64,000 nt of DNA from Tethya wilhelma (taxonomy: Eukaryota; Porifera; Demospongiae; Tethyida; Tethyidae), in NCBI GenBank assembly GCA_964030475.1, contig CAXIPT010000036.1, forward strand, positions 132,117-196,116, in the 5' to 3' direction. Below, piece by piece: positions 1 through 9,601 of this stretch. The notes under the pieces were generated by a model. The model was not told the DNA's origin. It searched no databases and was given only the letters and a program-made list of their open reading frames with translations. Numbering within the stretch: position 1 is the stretch's first letter; each line of letters begins with the position of its first letter. The translations under genes were made by a program, and so were the position numbers.

Positions 1-48
1 AATACAAACATGTAAAGGTCTGAATCCCTACTGAAGTAAATTGCTTAC

Positions 49-181
49 CAGTAGCTTCTGCAGCTCTCTTCAATGGAGCGATACTGGCATTCGGCGTCTT
101 CTTACTCTCGTCCTCAAAAAACTTCAGCACTCTGTAGGCCATCTCCTTCTCCTTGCTTCTAAACTGCTTCCCTCTTGGCAT
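49..181 (-). CDS. First exon of an unknown gene, runs off the window
   Basis: On the minus strand an ATG at 181 opens 44 codons (starting MPRGKQFRSKEKEMAYRVL) that end at a good splice donor, GGTAAG, whose GT lies at 48-47. The peptide is short, very basic at its N-terminus, then amphipathic (a run around VLKFFEDESKK). I recall this kind of start from transposon-derived proteins of sponges, but I cannot name the family. The rest of the gene lies beyond base 1. It is divergent from the CACTA-like transposase on the other strand, about 350 bp away, so it could be the companion gene of that element; this is inference. Confidence 0.45.
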
Positions 182-534
182 CGTTCCTGAAAACAGTACG
201 CAAAAAAATATCTGTTCTTTTTATACAATTATGATTTAACTTGACCTGGCTTGTTGTCTGGCTGGAAAGGGCTCCAAAATCTCGAAAATCACCGGCAAAA
301 AAACTCGCAAAGAAAGTAGTCTTGATAATCAGCTGGTAGTCTGAAAAGTGACGACGATTGTGGCTAATCACGCGCGTTTTAATTGAGCGGATGTCACGTG
401 GAAAAAGTGGGTGGACACAACCGAGCTCACGTGCTGTTTGTATCTTGCACTGCACATTCTTGGCATTCAACACTTTGATCGCGGACCGGATGGCCAACTC
501 AGCTCAGACAGAGTATAGTAAGGAAAACTGTAAC

Positions 535-2376
535 TATAGCATGTTGCTGATCCTCCTTTCACCTCTAAATTTTCCTGACAAACTGCGTAGACATGATGGC
601 TCAAAGTTCCTGACTGGGATTATTCCTGGTCCCAATGAACCACTGAACACTGATTTTTATGTAGAAGTTGTGGTTGACGAAATTGTAGAGTTAAACAACA
701 AAGAGGTGTATGATGCATACAAAGATGAAAGATTTCACTTACAAGTCAACATTCTCCTACACATATTTGACTATCCTGGTCAAAATAAAGTGCTGCATTG
801 TCAAGGTACATGTATGCATGTGGGAGATTATATTTGCCAGCATAAGATTCAATGTATTTGTGTGGCCTCATACCCATTGGATACCACTCCTAGTTCTTAG
901 CCTTATACCTTAAGGGTGTATAACCATAAAAGAGGGAGTGGCCTAGGTACAGGACTACTACTTGTGTGATACTACAAAATGTCATACTTTACATGAAATA
1001 ATTTTGTAATATGTAGGTGCTTGAGCGTATGCTGGATGTGCATACTGTACTCATAAGGGAGAATATTGCAAAAACATGAGCAAAGTGGTTTATTTAGAGC
1101 ATAGAAGATTTCTGCCTGAAAATGATTTGCTTCGTTCACTCAATCGAGGGTTTCCTAGTGGGAAGACTTGCAGGCTACTTCGCCCTGAAGCTAAGACACA
1201 AGAGTATGTTGATAGAGAAAATTGGAAAGTTATTTCACTAAGTATCACAGCAGCACAAGTGAGATATTTACAGGATACAGGTTGTAAGGGTCCCTGTGCA
1301 TTACGTAAACTACCTAATCATGATCGATATAAGAATACCCCAGTGGAACAAATACACAAATTAAGAATGTGTCAGAAAGGATTGTTAAATTCATTTCTGG
1401 TATCTCTGACTCTTCTAAAGTACGTGCCGAGGAAGAGGATAGAAACCGTTTTATGGTTCCAATAGTATCACAGGTTGTCATTGAAAAAAGTCTTCCTACT
1501 GCTATTTTTCAACTAACAGGAGCAGAGTTATCAATTGCCAACGATCGAGCTCTCTCCTCTCTCCATTTGTACTCCTCATGGGTTCGATTGGTCTCCTCAA
1601 GCGTTATTTAGGCAAGGTATCCGCTTGAAATCAGTGGGATGGTTGCACATTCTTTCTGCTGGAATACTCAAGTACTGCATACGTAACTGTCTGGGTCCAT
1701 TCCAAAGACGAACTATTTTCGAGTTATGTGATATCATTGCATTGATTATTTCTGAAACTATTGAAAGTGATCAACTAAATGTTCTCGAAACTAGGGTACA
1801 TCGAGTTTTATCCTTATTGGAACGAGACTTCCTGGTGACCATACATGTTATTATGATTCACCTCTTGCATCACTTGCCCATGTTTATTCGACGATTTGGT
1901 CCTGTTCAAGGATTCTGGATGTACTCAATGGAAAGATTCAACTCATGGATAGCACAAAGGGTTCTTAATCGACGTTACCCAGAGGCTACTGTCATTGAAA
2001 GCTACAGGATGTTTGAACTCACATTTTTTTTGCAAATATCTAAACAGCTACCCGAATACTCGATTGCAGACTTCTCAGTGTTTCATATTGATGATGAATC
2101 GAACCACAAGGATTACAAGTCTGAGCCTCTGAGTAGTAGTACACACCAATCTAAACTGAGTAAAAGACAGTATGCTGCATTAGAAACATTCTACGAGCAA
2201 ACCATTGATAACTACGACCGAATAACTGAGAGACCGAACGACACGATAACTGTTTTAAAGCTCTACAAGAAAGAAGACATTCATCACAGAATTGTCACAT
2301 ACAGCTGCAAGAAAGATCATTTGAAACATTCCTCACATAGTATTTACAAGATTGAACATTATTTTATTTTTATTTT
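535..2376 (+). pseudogene. CACTA/EnSpm-like transposase, Tnp2 plus DUF4218 regions, frameshifted
   Basis: Two blocks in one direction match the usual order of a CACTA-type transposase. Block 1 (about 535-815) has GIIPGPNEPLNTD, then VYDAYKDERFHLQ, then DYPGQ, the pattern of the Transposase_21/Tnp2 domain. Block 2 (1076-2290) has VVYLEHRRFLPEN, TGCKGPCALRKLP, HGFDWSPQALF and, near 1860-2030, FGPVQGFWMYSMERFN followed by LNRRYPEATVIESYRMFE, the DUF4218 signature. Reading continues only by changing frame near 1367 and near 1560, and 815-1075 has no matching frame (intron or lost segment). Long pieces stay open between breaks, so decay is moderate. The last residues of the open frame (after about 2377) are read out of the tandem repeat that follows and are not part of the protein. 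No terminal inverted repeats were found. Confidence 0.7.
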
Positions 2377-3366
2377 ACTTATTTCAAAGAACTTTAATAT
2401 TGACCAAAGTGTGTTTTTATACCAAAGAAAAAGTTCAAGATTTTGAAAAAAAAAAATTGCTTTAAAGTGTTTATTTTGTGCTAAAAAGTGTTTTTAGATC
2501 GAAAGAAACATTTTTCGTTTTTTTAACTTGATCAAAATCACTCTAGAAACCAAATTCACCTTCGAAAACTAAGTTCAACTGTTTGGTATCATTGTTGAAC
2601 CAAAGAAAAGTTTATTTCTAAGAACTTTAGTACTAACCAAAGTGTTTGTTTATACCAAAAAGTTCAAGATTTGATAAAAGTAACTTTTTCCAAAAAGTGT
2701 TTATTTTGTGCTAAAAAGTGTTTTTAGATGGAAAGAAGCATTTTTCGTCAAGATAGTTTTTTTTGAACTTGATAAAAATCTCTAAGAACAAAATTCCCCT
2801 TAAAAATCGAAGTTTATTTCTTTGCTATCATTGTTGAACCAAAGAAAAGTTTATTTCCAAGAACTTTAGTTCTGACTAAAGTGTATGTTTATACCAAAGA
2901 AAAAGTTGAAGATTTAAGAAAAGTACCTTTTTCCAAAAACTGTTTATTTTGTCCGCAAAATTGTTTTTAGATAGAAAGAAACATTTTTCATCAAGATAGT
3001 TTTTTTCAACTTGATGAAATCTCTTAGTACAAAATTAACCATCAAAAAGTAAGTTCAACTCTTTGGTATCATTGTTGAACCAAAGAAAAGTTTATTTCAA
3101 AGAACTTTAGTACTGACCAAAGTGTGTGTTTATACCAAAGAAAAAGTTCAAGATTTTGAAAAAAGTAACTTTTTCCAAAAAGTTATTATTTTGTGCTAAA
3201 AAGTGTTTTTAGATCGAATAAACATTTTTTGTCAAAATATTTTTTTGAACTTGATCAAACTTTCTAAGTACAAAATTCACCTTCAAAACTAAGTTCAACT
3301 GTTTGGTATCATTGTTGAACCAAAGAAAAGTATATTTCTAAGAACTTTAGCAAAGTGTTTGTTTAT
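2377..3366. repeat. 240-bp tandem repeat, about four units
   Basis: The phrase TTTGGTATCATTGTTGAACC recurs with small changes at 2582, 2822, 3062 and 3302, exactly 240 bp apart. Each unit also holds a run like AAAAAGTGTTTATTTTGTGC, then AGAAACATTTTTCGTCAA and CCAAAGAAAAGTTTATTT. Units differ by scattered substitutions and short indels. A lone degraded piece of the same unit lies at 4425-4545, so the array was once longer or has been interrupted by the repeats in between. The array starts right at the 3' end of the CACTA-like gene. Confidence 0.85.
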
Positions 3367-3539
3367 GTGACCTGTCAAGGGAAAACGTGCCGGTTAGGAA
3401 AGTCTGCGAATTTGAGTTAGCTATTCTAGGCCTTCCCAGAAAGCGCATATCAAAATTTGATGTGCACAGCTCAAGTAGTTTTCCAGATACAGCTCTTGCA
3501 AACAGCCCTGGCTCCACTCGTGGCTTCCTAGAAAAACGG
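3366..3539 (+). repeat. Dispersed repeat R2, copy 1
   Basis: About 174 bp beginning TGTGACCTGTCAAGGG and ending CTTCCTAGAAAAAC is repeated at 35374-35556 in the same orientation with roughly 10% differences and one short insertion. No coding potential. In both places it is followed by the R3 repeat, at a distance here and directly at 35.5 kb, so R2 and R3 may be parts of one larger element. Confidence 0.75.
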
Positions 3540-3620
3540 TTGTAAAGTTGTTGCTAGGTAAACTATTGGCGGTCCGTATACTCTCCGTATTATAATTATA
3601 TCATGTACAGTACATGCTGA

Positions 3621-3832
3621 ATACCGTATAGCGGGAAATTTTCGTGGAGGGAAATTTTTGCGTTTTCGTCTTGAATAGAAATTCGCAGGGAAAATTTTCG
3701 TGGATTGCGTCTCAACTATACGTGACTACCACATACTTTACGAATTTCGTGGGGGAAAATTTTCGCGGAAAGCTGCCCAACCGCGAAATTCGCAAAAATT
3801 TTCCCCCACGAAAATTCCCCGCTATACGGTAT
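3621..3832. mobile_element. Palindromic MITE (about 210 bp)
   Basis: The ends are inverted copies of each other. The left starts ATACCGTATAGCGGGAAATT and the right ends GCTATACGGTAT. The inverted arms extend about 40 bp with the spaced motif GGGAAATTTTCGTGG, and GAAATTTTCG-like motifs recur inside. No coding capacity. This is a non-autonomous foldback or MITE-type insertion sitting inside the R2/R3 repeat region. Confidence 0.75.
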
Positions 3833-4101
3833 TACCACAGCCAGCCCACGTGGGGGCTAAAATTATTTAGTGAAAAGCGAGTAGCTAGGAAAGAAGACCC
3901 AAGAGACAGCTAATCGACTCATGGAGGTAAGCGCTTGTCAGTAATGAGATAGATTCTAAGTACAGTAAGTTCCAAGAACTAATCTAAGCCTGAAAATAAC
4001 CTGCACACGATCGCCGTACAAGGAGAGGCAATATCCACCAGTAGAAAGCTACTGTGTGAAAGCGCTTGGATTAGACAAGCGTGTACAAAGCTTTGGCTTG
4101 C

Positions 4102-4390
4102 CTTTCTGTCTATGTGCTGTAGCAAAATTTTGAGATTAGTCAGCTTATAAGTCAAAGAAAACACCGAATAAAAATTCGTTTTTAGTTGCAGCTGCCTTGC
4201 TCATAAATATTTGCTACGGTTTGTTGCACAGTATAGCAACTGTCCTCCGTGTTAGCAACTAAGTAAAAATGAACAAGGCTGACATTGCTGTCCATATCTC
4301 TGCAACAGAAGCAGCTCCACCCCTCAAATTTTGCGTGGAGGATGTTGAGATGTAGTGCAGCACAGCCGTGCAAGAAAAAAAATTCCCACA
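4102..4390 (+). repeat. Dispersed repeat R3, copy 1
   Basis: The stretch from CTTTCTGTCTATGTGCTG through CACCCCTCAAATTTTGCG is found again, split in two, at 35558-35600 and 35918-36150. The shared part includes TTGCTCATAAATATT and AGCAACTAAGTAAAAATGAA. Copy 1 has an extra piece (CTGTCCTCCGTGTTAG) that copy 2 lacks; copy 2 has about 320 bp inserted. No open frame of interest. Confidence 0.7.
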
Positions 4391-4424
4391 AAAATGCGAA
4401 TTAAACTAAATCCGCATTTTTCTT

Positions 4425-4545
4425 CAAAAAAAAATTTTTTTTGACCTAAAAATTTTTATATAGAAAGAAACATTTTTCGTCAAAATATTTTCTTTGAACT
4501 TGATCCAAATCTCCAAGTATAAAATTCACCTTAGTTCAACTCTTA
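4425..4545 (+). repeat. Isolated fragment of the 240-bp tandem repeat
   Basis: Contains AGAAAGAAACATTTTTCGTC, GAACTTGATC and TAAAATTCACCTT in the same order and spacing as the units at 2377-3366. It directly abuts the 5' end of the tyrosine recombinase reading frame. Confidence 0.7.
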
Positions 4546-4557
4546 ATATGTTCGAGC

Positions 4558-5282
4558 ATGGCACGTCTTGAAGAAGTGAGGAAAGGCATAATAGGGGTCC
4601 AAGCAAGAGCCGCACCCAATCGTCCCAGGTTGCCTGTAACTCCAGATTTGCTTTGTAAGCTAAGGGTGGTCTGGGCCTCTACAGATAATGCTTCAAGATG
4701 GGATAACATCATGTTGTGGGCTGCGTGTCTGCTATGTTTCTTTGGTTTCCTACGGTCAGGTGAAATAACTATCCCATCAGAGGCAACATTCGATGAGGGT
4801 GCGCATCTCTCATTTGATGACATTGCAGTGGACAACCTCAGGTCGCCAAAGGTTATTCGGGTATGTTTTAAGGCTTCCAAGACCGACCCTTTTAGGGTGG
4901 GTGTTATATTTTCATAGGGCGAACTGATAATGAATTGTGTCCAGTGGCAGCAATCTTAGCCTATATGTCACTAAGAGGCCCAGGGGAGGGCCCCTTTTTT
5001 CGCTTCAGTGATGGCAAACCCCTCTCCCGTCCTCGCCTCGTCGAGAGGCTACGTCAGGCCATCTCTGCAGCCGGGCTAGATTGTTCAAAGTTTTCAGGCC
5101 ACAGTTTCAGAAGTGGGGCAGCTACCACTGCAGCCCACTGCGGTTTGAGTGAGGCTACTATTAAAATACTTGGTTGTTGGAAGAGCTCTGCCTATCAACT
5201 TTACATTAAGACTCCTCGTGAACAGCTTGCCGCAATCTCCAAGGCATTGGCATCGGTCTCAGCCTTTTCAATAACTAAGTGA
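4558..5282 (+). pseudogene. Tyrosine recombinase (DIRS/Ngaro or Crypton type), one frameshift
   Basis: Two overlapping frames together give about 240 residues of a tyrosine recombinase catalytic domain. Frame 1 (from ATG 4558) has WDNIMLWAACLLCFFGFLRS with the first catalytic Arg (residue 66), and KASKTD, which could carry the catalytic Lys. A one-base shift near 4905 moves to frame 2, where CPVAAILAYM is followed by GHSFRSGAAT (the H-x-x-R box) and GCWKSSAYQLYI (Trp in the second His position and the nucleophile Tyr). All expected catalytic residues are therefore present. The N-terminal DNA-binding part, any reverse transcriptase and gag are missing here. The fragment begins inside a 240-bp repeat remnant, so it is 5'-truncated. 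Downstream are an A-rich tract (5384-5401) and split direct repeats. Confidence 0.75.
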
Positions 5283-5465
5283 CGGTCAAGTTAGCCATGT
5301 TGATTTGTGTATCATAGTATACTGTTATTTATCCATGATTATGGGTGCTGTTTAAAATAAATATTATGTAATAATTTATATTAAAAAAACAAAAAAAAAA
5401 AGTAGGAATCAAGAAAGGAGGATCTGAGAGCTTTCGGTGGGTGTGGGGTATCCCTTGGCCAGTTT

Positions 5466-6136
5466 GGGCTCGCAATTATTTCACACAGAAATAATTTGGG
5501 GGTAATTGGAGCCACATGGCCCAATTAATTCCCCAAGGGTACCCTGCAATCTTGAGTGTGCATGGGTTTGAGTTATGGCCACGCATACCAGTTTCCGGTT
5601 GGTCCACGTGTGTGGCATTCTTACTTGAGCGCATTTATGTTAAATGGAGTTTAATGGCACATTAAACGGAGTAAACGTAAGCGCTCAGGTAGCTGGGCGG
5701 GGCAAGGTGCGGGGGGTTCTGCCCACCCCTTCTACGCATGCGCGTACTGGTCTCTCTCATTCTGCCTCGTGCACACAGTGCTTGTCGTTGGCTGTTTGGT
5801 TGCTTGTCCCTCCCTCCCATCCCTTCAAGGTCCAGGGTTGTTGGAAATCTTTGGTTTGGAGGGTTGTTTTTCTGTTGCTTTATGCGCTCAGGGTCTCTCC
5901 GCTGGGCCTGCTCTCCTGGGCAGTCTCAGCGTGAATAGTGTGGCTGAAGGGCTCGCAATTATTTCGCACGGAAATAATTTGGGGGTAATTGGAGCCACAT
6001 GGCCCAATTAATTCCCCAAGGGTACCCTGCAATCTTGAGTGTGCATGGGTTTGAGCTACGGCCACGCCCACTTCCACACACCAGTTTCCAGTCGGTTCAC
6101 GTGTGTGGCATTCTTACTTGAGCGCATTTATGTTAA
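5466..6136. repeat. Split direct repeats downstream of the recombinase (B1 - A2 - B2 like)
   Basis: 5466-5643 and 5949-6136 are direct copies, about 95% identical. Both start GGGCTCGCAATTATTTC and run through GGGGGTAATTGGAGCCACAT to GCGCATTTATGTTAA. The second copy has about 10 extra bases (CCCACTTCCAC). They bracket a 305-bp GC-richer spacer (5644-5948). Position right after a tyrosine recombinase suggests the right end of an Ngaro/DIRS-type retroelement, which typically ends B1-A2-B2. The left A1 copy is not present. The reading frames inside the spacer look accidental. Confidence 0.6.
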
Positions 6137-6560
6137 TGTGTGAATATTTGTGTTGCTCTAATGGGCCATCCATGCCATTCCTATGTACCCAGTACTACCG
6201 TACTGGGAATGATAATCAAAGTCCTGATTCATCTCTTAAGAAGAGCAACCAGGTGTCACAAAAACGTTCCAGGCAACTTCAGTGCATTTAATTCCAAATA
6301 ATGTACACTTTTTGTGTGGAAAGGGTTGTCAATTCGAATTTTCTAGAAGCTAATGAATTATGCATAAGTGTAGAAATTAATGGGGGCCATATGGAGGAGG
6401 CACTTTTTGCCTTGTATCCAGCTACTGAATGAGAGGCGCTAAAAACCAATGGCAAAAGCGACTGACCCGGAAGAAACCAAGTTCGTTCATTCAAGAATCA
6501 GCTTCTAAAAGTGAATAGTTACTGAGAAAAGTTGAGCCAAGAAGAAGAAGAAGAAAAAAG
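6137..6560 (+). mobile_element. Rearranged copy of the M1 MITE family (copy F)
   Basis: 6137-6210 is the right terminal part of the M1 family (GTGAATATTTGTGTTGC, GGGCCATCCATGCCATTCC, CCCAGTACTACCGTACTGGG). It is followed directly by the internal part (GATAATCAAAGTCCTGATTC up to the GAAGAAGAAG tract at about 6540). In the complete copies the internal part precedes the terminal part, so this copy is rearranged or is two fragments side by side. It abuts repeat B2. Confidence 0.7.
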
Positions 6561-7011
6561 GAAGTCTATCAAGACATCCTCACCTTTTAAGTTGTTTTTG
6601 TAAGGGTTGTTGAGTCTACCAGTCTATCAATCTAGCAATGTATCGGTGAAAGTTATCTTGAGTGTTTGCATGCTAGTGTGTACCTTGTTGCTAGTTGGCT
6701 CCCTCAGACTTAAGGAGGTGCCATTGCATGCAACTCAGTGTAGACTCATGTTTTGTACTAAGCATAAACTCTCCGCTTTACTTCTTATGCTAACATTTTT
6801 GGTCCTTCAAGCCAGATACAAGAGTATTGCACACAACATAGCCAGATACAAGGGTATCGGACACAAGGTAGCCAGATACAAAGTATGACAGTGACGGCTT
6901 CCTTTCTATTAATTGTTCATCGACGGTTCGTTCATTCGTATACAGTGCACATCACAATTTGTTTGTTGCCAGTCGACTAACAAATTTACTTAAGCTTATA
7001 TTTAAGAAGTT
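6561..7011. other. No gene recognised; possible 5' leader of the BEL/Pao element
   Basis: Holds three imperfect copies of a short unit (AGCCAGATACAAG...) at 6810-6885 and is otherwise featureless. Because the BEL/Pao gag starts at 7012, part of this may be the remains of its LTR and leader, but no 3' partner LTR is visible to prove it. Confidence 0.35.
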
Positions 7012-9600
7012 ATGTCTGAATTGTCGAATTTGCAAAAGAGGAAAGGGGCAGTCCCAAACTCTCGTCTCGACTCAAGTAACTTTGATCGAAGGTTCATGAA
7101 CCTTCAACCTTTGAACTTGCATGGCAATTAATTCTTAATCTCAATTCACTTGATGCAAAATTCAAGGAGCAACATTTCGCCACTGTTGATCTCTCTGGAT
7201 CAACATGATGAGGAGCATGCAGTTCTTGTGCTCCGTTTACAGCAATTGATTCAGAAATGCTCATCAGCCTCTGACAGTGGAAATCGCAAAGTTGTGTCTG
7301 GCAGTCTAACGGATCTCAAGCTGAGGATAACCAAGTTGGAAGATGCTCTTGCTACACTTTCTGGCAAACCTGAAGAATCTCACTTGTACCAAGAACAGTT
7401 GCAAGATTTCAAGGGTGAACTTGGTGCTATCAGACAAAGTATGCTTTCAATGAGCACTGCAGAAGCTGGAGATTTGTCAGATTCTGTGTCAGGTCTAGAC
7501 AAGCAGATTTTCGATTCGTCCATCAAGATCAAGGGATTTCTGTATCCAAAGAAAACTAGGGTAGCAGTTGCTTCCCACTCCAGGATTGAAGCTAGATGTT
7601 CCCATCTTTGATGGTGATATTTTGAACTGGAGTACATTCTGGGAGCAATGTTGCATTGCGATCAAAGAGCTCACTGATGCAGAGAAGCTAGCCTATCTCT
7701 GGCACTCGTTAAAAGGATGGTGCTGCCAAGAGTACTGTTGAAAGCCTGTTGCACACTGGTGATCAGAATGCTGAAGCAGTCGAGAGTTTGGTGTCACGTT
7801 ACAACAGACTCAAGCTCATGTCAAAAGAATTGTGGAGATACCTAGTCTCAAGGATGGCACAGGAAAGGAATTGTGTTGCCTTCACGACACAGCTCAGTAG
7901 CACATACGAGCTTTGAAGGCACTTGGCACCTGATGGCCAGTTCATTTGTTCAACTCAAGTTGGATTCAATAACACTGTTTGAGTGGCAGAAGTATGACCA
8001 AGACTCAGGGAAGGTTGCTGGCTAGGACAAATTTTTGAAATTCATTAGTCTCAGAGCTCAAGCATCTGAATGTTTGCGGTCTGACAAAGGTTCCAAGTCA
8101 CAACAAGGCGATCAATGTAAAAGAGGATCTCGACCTAGTCATTCTGCCGCCTTCACAGCAAGTGTGGGTAGCAACTGTGTTGCGTGCAAGGGAGACAAAC
8201 ACCCTCTCTTCGCCTGTCCTCAGTTCAAGTCGATGAATCGAGGAAAGATGTCTGTTGTTTACAGCAATGAGTTAGGTGGTAATTGTCACAAGCCAGATCA
8301 CTTCGTTAGACAGTGCCCGAGCCTGAACAGATGTCAAAGGTCACACCACATCCTGATTCATGTTGACTCAAAGGAGTTGAAGGAATCTTCTGGCTCAATG
8401 GCATCCCTTTCTGTCTCAGCTGCAGCCATCAGTCCCTGTAGCTCAGCAGAGCTCACATGTCACTTTCAATGCCTCTTTGTCTCAGAAAGCAAATGTTCCA
8501 AATACTCTCCTCATGACATGTCAAGTGGAGATTGTTGCACCAAATGGAGCATCCATCAATGCTCGTACTCTACTTGATCCAGCCTCCACAATGTCATTTG
8601 TCTCAGAACGCATCATACAATCGCTAAGCCTCATGAAGTTGTCTATCGCAACGACTGACAGTGTCAGGAATTGGAGGTATGACAAGCGCTTCATCTCATG
8701 GTTCAGTTTCGACCTTCAAGATAACCTCACTGTACATGCCAGAAGCAAAGTTTACCATCACTGCAATTGTTGAACCACAAGTCACATGTGAACTCCCGCT
8801 GTATCCTGTACATAGCAGCTCTGCGTGGAGTCATATCTCAGGTTTATTTCTTGCTGATCCTGACTTTGCCACTCCAAGCAAAGTTATCTGTTGCTGGGAG
8901 CAGACATACATGACAAGATAATGCTTCACGGCCAGCGGTGTGATCCTCACGGCACTCCAACTGCATTTGAAATGTGCTTTGGATGGGTTCTTGTCGGAAA
9001 AACCCACTCTCATGTTGATTCAGTTCAACCCATTGTCTCATACCACACTGTAGCTCGATCAAGTGAGGATGTACAGTACAGACAACGTGAAAGGTAAACG
9101 CCTCTCGCAAGCGACGAGTGAGCAATAAACTCGCGAGCAGTTTTTCCACGCGTGTTGTTGTGGTATACTCGTGAAGGCATGAGTTTTTACAGCTACTCGC
9201 GAGTGAAACCTCGTTGCTCTACTTGAGTTTTGACTGCAACATAGATTGAAATAGAGAGTGCAACACTATAGTTTTGATAAGTACCCACAAAACTATTAGG
9301 CTAAAAGTGTTTCCTGCTTGAAGTTTTGACAACTACAAGCACTCGAGTGTTTCTCGAGTGAGCCATAGTTAGACACTCGCGAGTGCATTACCATACTCGC
9401 AATGCTAACTTGCGAGCGTGCGACTCGCGGGGGAGCCCCTCGCACTCGCGCGTGGCATTTACCTTTCACCTGATCCGTACTGTACTCAGAATGTTTTGGG
9501 AAATTGAGGAAGGTCCTCCGTCACTCCAATAGAACGTGCGGTAGTGCAACATTTTTAGAAGATCTCCAAGTCAGGCTAATTGGTTATTCCACTGCCCAAG
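7012..9600 (+). pseudogene. BEL/Pao retrotransposon gag-protease, heavily frameshifted
   Basis: A chain of peptides in changing frames follows the order of a BEL/Pao polyprotein. 7012: MSELSNLQKRKGAV start. 7150-7610: helical gag region (LDQHDEEHAVLVLRLQQLI). About 7600-7670: VPIFDGDILNWSTFWEQC, the DUF1759 gag signature. 8160-8340: two zinc knuckles of gag type (CVACKGDKHPLFAC; NCHKPDHFVRQC). About 8515-8625: retropepsin-like LLDPASTMSFVSERI, where the usual Asp-Ser/Thr-Gly is replaced by DPAS. 8890-9060: LLGADIHDKI and FEMCFGWVLVGKT, typical of the region before the reverse transcriptase. 9487-9600 continues with SVTPI and IGYSTAQE. Many stops and shifts show it is dead. A MITE splits it at 9071-9485, and at about 9596 it switches abruptly to Ty3/gypsy sequence. 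Confidence 0.75.
9071..9485. mobile_element. MITE inserted in the BEL/Pao copy
   Basis: The ends are inverted. Left GTACAGTACAGACAACGTGA then AAGGTAAACGCC; right, read on the minus strand, GTACAGTACGGATCAGGTGA then AAGGTAAATGCC. The inside is crowded with TCGCGAG and CTCGAGTG motifs, several of them palindromic, and is more GC-rich than its surroundings. No coding capacity. BEL/Pao reading resumes on the far side, so the MITE is the younger insertion. Confidence 0.75.
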
Positions 9601-9601
9601 A

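Noticed and set aside
159..497. 112-codon minus-strand frame
   Set aside because: Crosses the start of the better supported exon at 181 in another frame and shows no family motif.
2377..3366. Possible CRISPR-like array
   Set aside because: Units are 240 bp with no constant repeat/variable spacer pattern, and the DNA is eukaryotic.
5644..6077. Several 65-96-codon frames on both strands
   Set aside because: They lie in the spacer and repeats behind the recombinase, overlap each other and have repetitive-sequence composition.
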